From: Bactericera cockerelli | Lineage: Eukaryota; Arthropoda; Insecta; Hemiptera; Triozidae | DNA: 64,000 nucleotides | NCBI GenBank assembly: GCA_024516035.1 | Contig: CM044967.1 | Location: 20,404,884-20,468,883, forward strand | Direction: 5' to 3' | Part shown: in pieces, positions 40,601-45,522 of the stretch | Position numbering within the stretch: the stretch's first letter is position 1 | Layout of the letters: every line of letters starts with the position of its first letter | The notes under the pieces: generated by a model | Told to the model about the DNA's origin: nothing | Seen by the model: only the letters and a program-made list of their open reading frames with translations | Database searches by the model: none | Made by a program: the position numbers and the translations under genes

Positions 40601-43055
40601 TTGAAATTCTCTGCCAAGATAAGGGTTAAGTATGACATCCAGGCTTAAAATGTGGCGGTAAGAGTGCCAGAACCAACCAACCTCAAACATGAGGAAGAGG
40701 TTGAACAATGCCGACCTGAAGTAGGTTTGGGAAAGGCAAAATGGCAGAAGAAACCCATTATTTCAGCAGTTGATATAGTGCCATTATTATGTGGTCAATT
40801 CTCAAATAAATCAGGATAAATTCATGCATTGACCAATGAATCCCTATGCTACCTGGATTACCAGACAAGTGCCTTAACCACTTGACCACCAATGCATAAG
40901 AAATAGTAAGTTCTGTTACCTCCCAAATAGAAAATATGTGAGGTTGGCATTTACAGCCCAACCCAGACTAGGTGAGTTCGTGGCTAGATGACATGTTTCC
41001 TAGTGAGAGGAGGGTGAAACCTCCATCCAAATCAATTCATATTCATATTGCTAAAATGAATCATGAGAGATGAATCATTTGAATCATGAGAGATAAATCT
41101 TTAAGCCTTTGTAGACACAGTAAAAATAATAATATTGCCTATCAATATTGCCTGATTAGTGCCTACTATGAAGTCACAATATTTCCAGCAGTAACCCCAA
41201 GACCTATTATTATGAGGTCAAAATTACAAACGGGAAGATTACGTGTCACGCCCCAGATGGGTTTTTCATGTGCAATTTCTGGATTACCCGACACCTTCAC
41301 CACTAGGTACCAGGACAGATTAATGGTACCTTTTTTATATTTTTATTTATTCTTTTAATTTGGTTTTACCAAATCTATTAGGGGCTGGCACTGGTCCAAC
41401 TTTACCTCAAGGTGAGGTTGTTTGGTTCTGGCACTTCTATTTCCACGTTTTGTATTAGGATGCCCTTCCCAACACCAAACCAATTAAGGGAACCAAGAAT
41501 TTGTGTTTAGTCTTTTGGTCTAACATGACTGGTACAGTTACTGTTTAACATCCCCCAGTGAGTGTTTTTTTTAAGTTATATTTGTGTTGATCACTTTTGT
41601 GATATCACAAATTATTAAATCCATGCTGAAACCAGGACTTTTGTGTTTAGTCTTTTGGTCTAACACGACTGGTACCTGGTACATTTACTGCTCAACATCC
41701 CCAGTGAGTTTTTTTTTAGTTGTATTTGAGTTGATCACTTTTGTGATATCACAAATTCTTAAATCCATGCTGAAACCAGGACTTGAACCACCAACCTCCA
41801 GGTTACAAGTCTGCCATCTTATTGATCAAGCTACTGAGGTCAGTTATTCTTATTGCCTACTACGAAGTACATAAATAGTTTATTTATTGTTGTGGATGAT
41901 ATAACTTCACAATAATCTTATACTAAGTATAAGATTCACAATAATCTTATACTTAGAAACACTTAATTGATCTTAATAAATACACAATTTTACTTTGCTC
42001 CTATATAACATAAAAACCAGCAAAGTTGACCAAATCAGTTTAGTTTTTTTTATCAAATAATTAGGTACCTATGATGTATTTTTTTCTTCTTCTATTTCTT
42101 CACTTAAACTGAAGAACCTCTAGATTTTTTAATAAATTTCTAGCATCTGAAAATCAATTAACCTGATTTCTTGCTTAGATTGTCATAAATTTAGTTAGCT
42201 ATTGACCTAATCAGTTATTTGCTATCTATTAATGTCCAAAAAATAACCCACATTGAACCTAGATATTTTCTCTCTTATAAATTCAGAGGAAAGATTATGT
42301 TCTTGTTTATTTGCAGAAGTTTTGTGAATTTACAACTTAAATAATAGTATTTCCTATATTAATGGGACAAATAATTCACCCACATTAACCTAGATATTTT
42401 CCATCCTCATAAATTCAGGGGGAAGATAATGTCCTACTGATTCATTGCCTCCCCTTGATGTTCTGATTTATCCTGTCACCCAATATACCAACAAGTCCTT
42501 GGCATACCTATTTCTTTGCTAAAAAAAATTCCATAACAAAACTAGACCACACAAATCAAATCTCAAAAGATTTTTCAGAGAGCAGAAAAAAATCCCCACC
42601 CTTTATTTTCCAAGCTTTCTGTCATAACAAAAGTATTGATTTTCAAGACACAGGCAAAGAAGAGCAGAGGGACACATGTAATTGACCCACCAGTACATTC
42701 CTCTGAGAGTTAGCTCTTAGCAGGTGAATGAGGAATGATTGGTCAGTTTAACCAGAACTGAAGGATGTTTCTTGAAAGTTGGATGAGATCATCTGGTTTG
42801 GAAACAGCACAAGGCCAGGGGTATGGTAGGATGGGAAAGTTCCTAAAGTCTAGTAACTAGTTGACAAGAATCTTGCTTTTGCTGCACTTACCTCCCGACA
42901 AAGTTCTCCAGAACCGAGCTCTTCCCAGCGCTTTGACCTCCCACAACTGCAATTTGTGGAAGGTCCATCTGCATGGGCACTCCAAGTTGTGTGAAGGCAT
43001 CTTGGAGCTTGTTGACGATGGGGATAAGCTGTTCGAGTCCCGGATTTCCTGCCAT
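1909..43055 (-). CDS. shi: Dynamin (shibire), whole gene, 14 exon positions
   Basis: Large GTPase that polymerises on the necks of endocytic pits and cuts vesicles free at the plasma membrane. The joined exons give about 872 residues, close to the length I know for fly shibire. Visible in order: P-loop GGQSAGKS (39-46), switch I Thr66, switch II DLPG (137-140), G4 motif TKLD (206-209), stalk, PH domain (~510-625), GED (~645-750) and a proline-rich C-terminus. All introns are GT-AG and all phases chain. Two single-base indels (near 27514 in exon 6 and near 14940 in exon 12) break the frame inside strongly conserved sequence, and the protein resumes in the next frame; I read these as consensus errors because everything around them is intact. 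Exon 4 is duplicated (4a/4b). Introns 1 (7.5 kb) and 13 (11.9 kb) are the largest and are full of transposons. Confidence 0.96.
2105..2195 (+). repeat. CAA-tailed repeat, shi intron 13
   Basis: CGAGACAACTTTTCAACTAA, AGTGAGATAAGGACCATCAC, CAGCTGTAGCCAAGCTGGCT, AACAACAACAG; same family as 62243-62315. Confidence 0.65.
2500..2645 (-). repeat. LINE-like 3' end with (ATA)n tail
   Basis: Minus strand: GTTCGGTGGAAGAGCCACAG, GGCTTTAACCTCGCCTC, then GACCAATAAAGTG and AAATAATAATAATAA. Shi intron 13. Confidence 0.6.
2646..4690. other. shi intron 13, nothing recognised
   Basis: AT-rich intron with homopolymer runs. Short open frames at 2977-3219 and 3493-3874 have no recognisable motif or splice context. 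Confidence 0.5.
4691..5752. mobile_element. Inverted-repeat element with ~150-bp arms
   Basis: The left arm (to ~4850) and right arm (from ~5600) match in inverse orientation around GAGTGATTTTTACA(C/T)GTTTCT and AAAACAAATATGTCTGGA. The interior has the widespread insect repeat TCAGAAACTACTGAACGGAT (5110-5129). A lone right-arm-like copy is at 26365-26530, and the interior recurs at 58470-58870. A long T run precedes it (4660-4689). In shi intron 13. Confidence 0.7.
5760..9460. other. shi intron 13, nothing recognised
   Basis: AT-rich; a ~30-base T run at 7091-7118. No coding signal or repeat I can name. Confidence 0.5.
9465..9957. mobile_element. MITE, nearly a complete ~490-bp palindrome
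   Basis: Left and right halves pair over about 200 bp each with scattered mismatches: AATTTTCGACTAGGAATCC outer ends, GTGACGGTATAA at 9557-9568 against TTATACCGTCACATT near 9855. A degenerate tRNA-like GGATTCAAACCTACG sits inside. Non-coding. Shi intron 13. Confidence 0.75.
10945..11165 (-). mobile_element. tRNA-headed SINE with (ATT)n tail
   Basis: On the minus strand: tRNA-like head with CAGAGGTCGTGGGTTCGAAA, then CAATTGGGATTTTTACCACA, GGCTTACTGCTGGAATAATG, GACTTAATAGTCCTAATCGG and an ATT microsatellite. This is the fullest copy of the family; others at 41107-41320, 47565-47690 (minus), 50098-50292 (plus) and fragments at 15192-15293, 18866-18935, 44850-44920. Confidence 0.85.
11166..13695. 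other. shi intron 13, nothing recognised
   Basis: AT-rich. Overlapping open frames on both strands at 12198-12675 are the longest here (124 residues plus), but codon content looks random and no family is recognised. Confidence 0.45.
13700..13835 (-). repeat. Probable retroposon 3' end with poly(A)
   Basis: A ~26-base T run at 13705-13731 followed by GGCTTTAACGGCAGGATTCT and GAGCTCTTCCACCCAACCG, reminiscent of the LINE-like end at 2500-2645 read on the minus strand. Immediately downstream of the shi exon 13 donor. Confidence 0.4.
13885..14085 (-). CDS. shi: shi exon 13: proline-rich domain, strikingly GC-rich
   Basis: A 201-nt exon, residues 766-832, [20 protein letters not shown] through [19 protein letters not shown] to ALPPPLVPT. 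It holds class-II-like SH3 ligands ([18 protein letters not shown]) that recruit amphiphysin, endophilin and intersectin-type partners. It is extremely G+C rich in a window that is otherwise AT-rich, partly because Pro, Ala, Gly and Arg codons are GC-rich. Two other frames are open across it by chance. Its donor GTAAGT carries an in-frame TAA, so reading into the intron would end the protein at once. Confidence 0.93.
14155..14370 (+). repeat. Direct repeat pair beside shi exon 13
   Basis: TGTCCAGGTATGATCTGATA ... TCTGTTTATACTGATTA occurs at 14155-14222 and again at 14299-14366 with one or two changes. The shared part ACAACTTCTCACTTTTCTGT also occurs at 36515-36540 and 49570-49590, so it is a repeat-family fragment. 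Confidence 0.7.
14795..14974 (-). CDS. shi: shi exon 12: end of GED; carries a +1 frameshift
   Basis: 180 nt as sequenced, residues 707-765. Starts [11 protein letters not shown], then one extra base in a T/A run near 14939-14941 throws the frame; the sequence continues one frame on as [40 protein letters not shown] and TSLDNPR. Removing one base gives 179 nt and the correct phase into exon 13. Acceptor TTATCAG, donor GTAACG. Confidence 0.9.
15298..18852. mobile_element. Foldback element with ~800-bp inverted arms
   Basis: Arms at 15298-16099 and 18053-18852 are near-identical inverted repeats (the same 74-residue reading frame appears at 15569-15793 plus and 18358-18582 minus with one residue changed). 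Each arm is itself built of two diverged direct subrepeats of about 490 bp, each starting GTTTTGxTGTA and passing through ATAGTGTATTT, GCTGC and a ...CCAACCTTTGAGCTTTGAG block. A third partial unit extends inward on the right only (17960-18052). Long arms made of tandem subrepeats are the hallmark of Foldback-type elements. Between the arms is a decayed gene. Fragments of the same SINE family flank both outer ends, so it apparently landed in or beside a SINE. It sits in shi intron 11. Confidence 0.85.
16200..17290 (-). pseudogene. Decayed gene of an uncharacterised PIN-like/Cys-rich multicopy family inside the foldback element
   Basis: Read on the minus strand, conserved blocks appear in the right order but in broken frames: [20 protein letters not shown] and VVVFDG (then a stop) near 17280-17175; [20 protein letters not shown] with a DADxLI-like site (DAGVLY) at 17075-16949; [19 protein letters not shown] near 16790-16710; and a tail with PEEWGW and the Cys-rich [14 protein letters not shown] near 16430-16270. 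I recall this block order from a large uncharacterised family repeated in cnidarian and arthropod genomes (HAxxGCDTTSAxF, WGW, CxCxxxCxxxxCxCxKxGL). Function unknown to me; the aspartates suggest a PIN-like nuclease fold by inference only. Confidence 0.65.
19001..19207 (-). CDS. shi: shi exon 11: GTPase effector domain
   Basis: A 207-nt exon, residues 638-706. After a GGTEGTSSM linker it encodes [20 protein letters not shown] and [21 protein letters not shown], the first GED helices that fold back on the GTPase and stalk. Phase 0; donor GTACTT. It lies ~150 bp downstream of one arm of the foldback element. Confidence 0.95.
19578..19965. mobile_element. MITE with AATTCGCCTCTGATAACACA ends
   Basis: Terminal inverted repeats of about 33 bp, almost perfect. 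Inside, TTACGCCT-like motifs recur several times. Non-coding, about 390 bp, in shi intron 10 between exons 10 and 11. Confidence 0.8.
20638..20757 (-). CDS. shi: shi exon 10: end of PH domain
   Basis: A 120-nt exon, residues 598-637, [20 protein letters not shown] to [14 protein letters not shown]. It includes the final PH helix ([18 protein letters not shown]). Phase 0 at both ends; donor GTGAGT. Confidence 0.95.
21003..21228 (+). pseudogene. LINE reverse-transcriptase fragment
   Basis: Plus-strand frame [20 protein letters not shown] ... [20 protein letters not shown] ... [11 protein letters not shown], with one internal stop. LV.xKLDYAxVIWAP and LExxQ are typical of the thumb/C-terminal part of Jockey- or CR1-like reverse transcriptases. 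It lies between shi exons 9 and 10. Confidence 0.75.
21262..21384 (-). CDS. shi: shi exon 9: PH domain
   Basis: A 123-nt exon, residues 557-597, [20 protein letters not shown] to [13 protein letters not shown]. Phase 0 at both ends; acceptor TTTCAG, donor GTAAGT. Too short for a simple ORF scan, found by reading the minus strand between exons 8 and 10. Confidence 0.95.
21645..21813 (-). CDS. shi: shi exon 8: start of PH domain
   Basis: A 169-nt exon, residues 500-556: [13 protein letters not shown] linker, then the PH start [20 protein letters not shown] and [20 protein letters not shown]. The PH domain binds PI(4,5)P2 at the plasma membrane. Acceptor TGTTCAG, donor GTAAG. Confidence 0.95.
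22501..22762 (+). mobile_element. 5S rRNA-derived SINE (SINE3-like)
   Basis: The first ~120 bp align by eye with insect 5S rRNA: CATGTTGAATACACCGGTTC, CACCGAAGTTAAGCGACAT, GAGGTTAGGACTTGGATGG, TGACGCTGGCT. A non-5S body follows (CACTCAGGCTGGGTGAGGT, TGACCATGGCAGTTGAAAG) ending in an A-rich tail. The 5S part has deletions in the internal control region, so it is not a functional 5S gene. Confidence 0.85.
22763..26100. other. shi intron 7, nothing recognised except a small duplication
   Basis: AT-rich. Near 25920-26010 a block beginning CAAAACGCCAGAAAATATTC is tandemly duplicated (~47-bp unit). No coding signal. Confidence 0.5.
26105..26360 (+). repeat. Interspersed repeat (CAACCTCTTCCTCATGTTTA family)
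   Basis: Plus-strand copy: CCTCAACCTCTTCCTCATGT, GGTTGTTTGGTTCTGTACTC, ACTGGATGCCCTTTCTAAAG, TACTGTCTTTTGGCTAACAA. Open frame across it is accidental. Shi intron 7. Confidence 0.6.
26844..27001 (-). CDS. shi: shi exon 7: stalk
   Basis: A 158-nt exon for residues 448-499, [20 protein letters not shown] to [11 protein letters not shown]. It encodes the C-terminal part of the stalk/middle domain that drives dynamin self-assembly. Acceptor TGAAAAAG-type CAG at 27002-27004, donor GTAAGT. Confidence 0.95.
27316..27870 (-). CDS. shi: shi exon 6: end of GTPase, stalk; carries a -1 frameshift
   Basis: The longest exon (555 nt as sequenced), residues 262-447. It runs from [20 protein letters not shown] through [20 protein letters not shown] to [15 protein letters not shown]. 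One base is missing near 27514, at about codon 381: the frame leaves after EIVKMEL and the expected [20 protein letters not shown] continues in the next frame. With that base counted, the exon phase chains exactly to exon 7. Donor GTACGT at 27315. Confidence 0.93.
27912..28150 (-). repeat. Probable retroposon 3' end with GAATT-repeat tail
   Basis: GAATTGAATTGAATGGAATT at 27911-27945 then, on the minus strand, AATAAAG just before the tail. A short duplication (CTAAGCTAATGATAA) lies at 27991-28020. Shi intron 5. Confidence 0.45.
28470..28662 (-). CDS. shi: shi exon 5: G4 motif TKLD
   Basis: A 193-nt exon for residues 198-261. Begins [20 protein letters not shown], with the nucleotide-specificity motif TKLD at 206-209, and ends AAERKFFLG. 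Acceptor ATTCGCAG, donor GTAAGT. Common downstream partner of exons 4a and 4b. Confidence 0.96.
28663..30828. other. shi intron between exons 4b and 5, nothing recognised
   Basis: No repeat family from elsewhere in the window and no third exon-4-like copy (no DLPG/TKVP block on the minus strand). Relatively repeat-poor, as is the rest of the exon 4 neighbourhood. Confidence 0.5.
30829..31032 (-). CDS. shi: shi exon 4b: GTPase switch II, alternative version B
   Basis: The second 204-nt version of residues 130-197, starting [20 protein letters not shown] and ending KEVDPPG. DLPG is intact and the frame is open, so it is not a decayed copy. Acceptor GTTCCAG; the donor GTTTGT is weak. It looks closer than 4a to the vertebrate dynamin sequence I recall in DLPGM and [12 protein letters not shown]. 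It lies 716 bp downstream of 4a and about 2.2 kb upstream of exon 5. Using either copy keeps the frame; using both or neither also would, so exclusion must come from splicing control rather than nonsense-mediated decay. Confidence 0.93.
31033..33387. other. shi introns flanking exon 4a, repeat-poor
   Basis: The 716-bp intron between 4a and 4b and the ~1.4 kb intron between exon 3 and 4a show no SINE, LINE or TIR element. The frame at 32858-33106 is accidental. Confidence 0.45.
31749..31952 (-). CDS. shi: shi exon 4a: GTPase switch II, alternative version A
   Basis: A 204-nt exon encoding residues 130-197. It starts [20 protein letters not shown] and continues through an uninterrupted frame with [14 protein letters not shown] to VDPDG. 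It contains the G3 motif DLPG and the following helix. Acceptor TTCCTAG; donor GTAATC is off consensus. It is homologous to exon 4b, has exactly the same length and phase, and by my count matches it at 48 of 68 residues. The differences are mostly conservative and none hits DLPG, TKVP or GDQP. This is the copy nearer exon 3. Confidence 0.93.
33388..33537 (-). CDS. shi: shi exon 3: GTPase domain
   Basis: A 150-nt exon for residues 80-129 ([20 protein letters not shown] at the start, NLRVYSPN at the end). It is phase 1 at both borders and so feeds equally well into exon 4a or 4b. Acceptor TTTCAG, donor GTAAGAT. Confidence 0.95.
33653..34569 (+). mobile_element. mariner-family transposon, internally deleted
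   Basis: Perfect terminal inverted repeats of at least 27 bp beginning CGAGGTTTGGCTATTAAG, flanked by TA on both sides (33651-33652 and 34570-34571), as expected of Tc1/mariner. Inside shi intron 2. Confidence 0.92.
33845..34493 (+). pseudogene. mariner transposase remnant
   Basis: From [20 protein letters not shown], the frame runs through the N-terminal helix-turn-helix ([45 protein letters not shown]), then jumps at ~34200 to the C-terminal part ([43 protein letters not shown]). The middle, with the first catalytic aspartates, is deleted, and four in-frame stops interrupt what remains. It cannot be an active transposase. Confidence 0.9.
34735..35205 (+). repeat. Probable retroposon 3' end with (TATTG)n tail
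   Basis: CAACAATAAATGAGATTTTG then CTCAATCTCATCCTCGCGGG and TATTGTATTGTATTGTATTG at 35169-35192. Looks like a LINE 3' UTR; extent upstream uncertain. Just downstream of shi exon 2. Confidence 0.5.
35270..35343 (-). CDS. shi: shi exon 2: switch I
   Basis: A 74-nt exon for residues 55-79, reading [20 protein letters not shown] and ending INSMT. It carries the switch I threonine (Thr66) needed for GTP hydrolysis. Acceptor ATTCCAG and donor GTAAG are both good. It is too short to be seen as an ORF. A retroposon-like 3' end with a TATTG-repeat tail finishes only ~65 bp away on the downstream side. Confidence 0.95.
35430..35640 (+). mobile_element. SINE with a different tRNA-like head but the GGTCCACTCATAC core
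   Basis: Head GAGTTGGTAGCGCACATGGC and GGTTCCAATCTGGG differ from the GTGGCCGAG family, but the core GGTCCACTCATACATCGCGA and GGAAAAATGAG is shared. A second, inverted box-B-like GGGAATCGAACCCACAAC follows at 35583-35600. It lies just upstream of shi exon 2. Confidence 0.65.
36052..36200. mobile_element. Palindromic ~130-bp MITE, copy 1
   Basis: TTCCAGAAAGCACTC ... AAATCTCCCTTTCAACCGTC pairs with ACAGTTGAAACGGAGATTCT ... GAGAGAGCTTTCTGAAAC around AACCCAATCAGAG. Shi intron 1. Confidence 0.8.
36665..36885 (-). repeat. Interspersed repeat (CAACCTC family)
   Basis: Minus-strand copy of the same family (CAGAAAAAGGTTGAACAGCA, CAACCTCAATTAGGTTTGG, GGCATCCAGCC). Shi intron 1. Confidence 0.6.
37034..38509. 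mobile_element. Long-TIR MITE (CAGGGTGATTC ends), split by a LINE
   Basis: Inverted arms of about 250 bp start CAGGGTGATTCAGAAAAGT at both ends and are flanked by TATA (37030-37033 and 38510-38513). The left arm matches the right through ...GATATCGCAATGTGGTA, is interrupted at ~37230 by a LINE ending in poly(A) at 37900, and resumes at 37901 (TACTAGATGAAACC). Without the LINE the element is about 0.8 kb and non-coding. Within shi intron 1. Confidence 0.85.
37233..37900 (+). mobile_element. 5'-truncated LINE inside the left arm of the MITE
   Basis: The frame at 37332-37523 ([30 protein letters not shown]) resembles the C-terminal end of LINE reverse transcriptases (YNTR... LWNxLP). A 3' UTR and a 24-base A tail at 37877-37900 follow. 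A few bases of arm sequence are missing at the junction. Confidence 0.75.
38795..38990 (-). mobile_element. tRNA-headed SINE, diverged copy
   Basis: Body GGCAAGGTTATTGATCAAAG and TACCACCTAACCTACAG match the family at 44475; the head end (GGTGGGATCCAAACCACAGA) is decayed. Shi intron 1. Confidence 0.65.
38991..40299. other. shi intron 1, mostly unrecognised
   Basis: At 39281 there is an isolated pogo-like end (CAGTGAAACCTCTCAATAGC) without a visible partner. Otherwise AT-rich with no coding signal. Confidence 0.4.
40300..40745 (-). repeat. Interspersed repeat (CAACCTCxxCCTCATGTTTGAGGTTG family)
   Basis: On the minus strand, GGCATTGTTCAACCTCTTCC and TTTGAGGTTGGTTGGTTCTG then CTGGATGTCATAC. Related copies: 26105-26360 (plus), 36665-36885 (minus), 41375-41570 (plus) and 49065-49150 (plus). 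A small tandem duplication of CCATCCAACCATCCAATAAT lies at 40545-40590. Class unknown; no TIRs seen. Confidence 0.6.
41107..41320 (-). mobile_element. tRNA-headed SINE with (ATT)n tail, diverged minus copy
   Basis: Reverse-strand body (GCAGTAACCCCAAGACCTAT, GGGAAGATTACGTGTCACG) and a decayed head (CCCAGATGGGTTTTTCATGT). Within shi intron 1. Confidence 0.7.
41375..41845 (+). repeat. Interspersed repeat with a ~140-bp tandem duplication
   Basis: After the CAACCTC-type start, the block TGTGTTTAGTCTTTTGGTCT ... ATCCATGCTGAAACCAGGACTT occurs twice head to tail (about 41501-41641 and 41642-41782). The second copy runs into a reverse tRNA-like head (CTTGAACCACCAACCTCCAG, GATCAAGCTACTGAG) also seen at 44745-44835, so part of this is another SINE family. 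Confidence 0.6.
41880..42891. other. shi intron 1, first kb after exon 1, nothing recognised
   Basis: A block around 42250-42300 (TAACCCACATTGAACCTAGATATTTTC ...) recurs at 42375-42430, a ~125-bp tandem-like duplication. No coding signal. Confidence 0.4.
42892..43055 (-). CDS. shi: shi exon 1: start codon and P-loop
   Basis: Encodes residues 1-54 plus two bases of codon 55. It opens with [20 protein letters not shown], the canonical dynamin N-terminus, which fixes the ATG at 43055. The P-loop GGQSAGKSS lies at 39-47; Lys45 is the position equivalent to Lys44 of mammalian dynamin. The donor GTAAGT follows at 42891. Next comes a 7.5 kb intron carrying several repeats. Confidence 0.97.
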
Positions 43056-43560
43056 TAATTACACTCCGGGGTTCACGGGCACCGCAACTTTAATGTGCCC
43101 TAGGCATCACACGAAAATGTGTTTCACGAATCAAAAATTAAATTTATTTTTTTCCACTCTCGTAATTAAAAATATGTACAGAAGGTGTTTCTCTCGGAGC
43201 CAAGATGCAAGATGGCAGTACGCAGTAGAGTATGACTAATCGATAATAAAAAATTCTGCTAACGATAGAAAGAGCAATCGAATGCTTGTGATAGCAGCTC
43301 TCGATGTTAAAGTAGGTATCGAATAGAAAAACAGGGAGAGATACAGGATAGTGAAAGAGAAGGATTTTTCCTTTGAAAGAAAATTGTAGATTTTCAAACA
43401 ACTTTTTGAAAAAAATTTAATTAGAGGAAAATTTTCGAAATTTTTGTTTTGATTATGAATTGCGTTTTATTACTCGCCACACGTGAAACGGTGGATTTTT
43501 GCGATCGATAAAATCAATCGTGAAATCACTAAAACTTCGGTGTAAATCATGCCACCCTTC
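43056..43560 (-). promoter_or_regulatory. Likely shi 5' UTR and promoter region
   Basis: The stretch upstream of the shi ATG is less repetitive than its surroundings. On the minus strand it has GCCATCTTG at 43216-43208 (YY1/Pho-like core) and two TATCGAT-like DRE motifs near 43238-43247 and 43504-43512, both common near insect housekeeping start sites. No TATA box or transcription start is assigned. Confidence 0.35.
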
Positions 43561-43689
43561 GTAGACGGTAGTTCGTTCGGCCAAGTTCTGATGGATATCA
43601 GGACATAGGTTTTACCCTCTGCTGACTCTAGTTGTTTAAAATAATTATGCGCACCAATTTACAAGATCAACCCTACCGACTTACCTACC

Positions 43690-43960
43690 TGTTTTGCTCG
43701 GAAGGTCACGGGTTCAATCCCCAAAAAAAAGCCGACAGAATATTTGTATTCAGTATTTGGTTACCTACAGACCGTTTTTGTACTCGATATCTTCCCATGT
43801 GCTCGTGTTGACCCAGCACCTAAATGGAAAGTATTGTGTCACTTCTCGCCTATCAGAGGAGAAGCATACAACGGTACGGGATGAATAAGCTACAACATAA
43901 CAAGTGTCTACTGCTGTTTCATGTTCCAAAATAGAAAAATACTGTAAAACGCTCATCTTC
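43690..43960 (+). mobile_element. SINE with GTGTTGACCCAGCACC core
   Basis: A tRNA-like box B (GTCACGGGTTCAATCCCC) near 43706-43723, then CTCGTGTTGACCCAGCACCT and ATTGTGTCACTTCTCGC, ending with a decayed 3' part. About 0.65 kb upstream of the shi start codon. Confidence 0.75.
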
Positions 43961-44474
43961 TTTAATCAATGAAAATAAAATCATATCTGCGAAAAGATTG
44001 TGGGTACCTACTTCTTGTATAAATTGTGACATAAAGTACCCAGTTGTGGGGACTGAATGAGGATTCAATGATTCAGTCATCAGATAAGGATTTTATGTCG
44101 TGAAATATTAATAAGGACGGGACCTGTACCCTTCACTCGCTTTAGAATCGCAACAGCTGCCTACATCAACCTCACCCAGCCGGGGTTGGACCGGCTTTGG
44201 ATGTATGAAATTAATAGTTAGGTATATCACTAGAAATGGGCTCTATTCTGATGCATGAAAAAATAATTATCTCAACCAGCCGGTTGATCAAACAATTGGA
44301 AGGTCAGCATTAATTTAAAAATAATTACCTACAATAAATAAATTAATTGAATCTTGCAGTCTGGAGGTCGGTGGTTCAAGTCCCAAATTTTAGTAAAGCT
44401 AGTTTGAGTAATTGTTTTGTAAAAAAAAAGTTATAAAGTTAAAGTTTATCATATTTGTGTTAATCACTTTTGTA

Positions 44475-44692
44475 TGTCACATAATAATAAAACACTTTAG
44501 TGGAAGATAACCATTAGGCGAGGTTAATGCTCAAAGCATATTTCTACCACCTAACCCTCAGAGTCTTATTATTATGTGATCACAAAACTCAAATTAATGA
44601 GGAAAAATTCATACACTGGGTGGGATTCGAACCAACAGATCCCTTTGCTACCTGAATTAACCAGACTAGCGCGTTAACCACTCATCAGTTTT
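44475..44692 (-). mobile_element. tRNA-headed SINE (GTTGGTTCGAATCCCACCCA family)
   Basis: Reverse-strand copy with box B complement GGGATTCGAACCAACAGATC and body TCTACCACCTAACCCTCAGA, GGCGAGGTTAATGCTCAAAG. Related minus-strand copies are at 38795-38990, 40770-40895 and 49200-49385. Confidence 0.75.
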
Positions 44693-44744
44693 CCCCATCT
44701 TAGACAGTACGCAATCCGAGACCTAGCGCCACAGAGGTATTACT

Positions 44745-44920
44745 AAGTAAGCCCTAAAATTTGCTGAACTTGGGACTTGAACTACGGACCTCCAGATTAC
44801 AAGTCCACCGGCCTTAGCGATCAAGCTACTGAGATAATCTAAACAAAAAAAATACTGGAATAATGGGACTTTAAAAGTCCTAATCAGACAGTATGAATAA
44901 GTCGATATCATTATTATCTC
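44745..44920 (-). mobile_element. tRNA-headed SINE fragment next to a second SINE tail
   Basis: Reverse head GGGACTTGAACTACGGACCT and GATCAAGCTACTGAG. Joined at ~44850 to a plus-strand (ATT)-tail fragment (TGGAATAATGGGACTT, AGTCCTAATCAGACAGTATG) of the family at 10945. A plus-strand head of the same tRNA type is at 44345-44400 and at 51625-51690. Confidence 0.6.
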
Positions 44921-45522
44921 TTTATCCCATTTGTCCTTTGGTCTTCTTCTCTTTCTCTTGTTATTCTTGGGATACCACTCCATTATCTTTTCGTCAATTT
45001 ATTGTCCCTAATTCTCGCGATTTGAGCGATAGTAATTAGTTATCCTCAAAGGTGTGTATTTACGGACACATACAATAAGAACAAATAACGAACATCAGTA
45101 TATCAGATCGTATAAAGAAAGTGAAATTGTAAGATACATTACTACAGTATAAAAATTAAGATAGATGGAAACAAAATATAAAAAACATGTTAAAATATAG
45201 AAATAATGAATTAAGGCAGTATATGCCCTCTAATTCTCGCGATATGGCGGATTTTAATCTCTGAAAAAAAAGGAAGAGGATTGACAGGCAAGCTGTGTTT
45301 AGTGAATTTGGCACACACCCTATAGGAGTTATCTTGTTTCGAGATATCCCGCGGGATCATCGCATTCACCACATTTCTGAGAGTCGGAAGCGAAAACAGC
45401 TGGTCCAGCACATATCCTGCAGTTAGTCATATGAAGCAATAGGAGGCAGATAAAGCCAGGCAGAATCGGGCTCTCCAATCCTCGTACAGTTAGTGCTGGA
45501 TTCAGTACGTCTGGAAATGTAT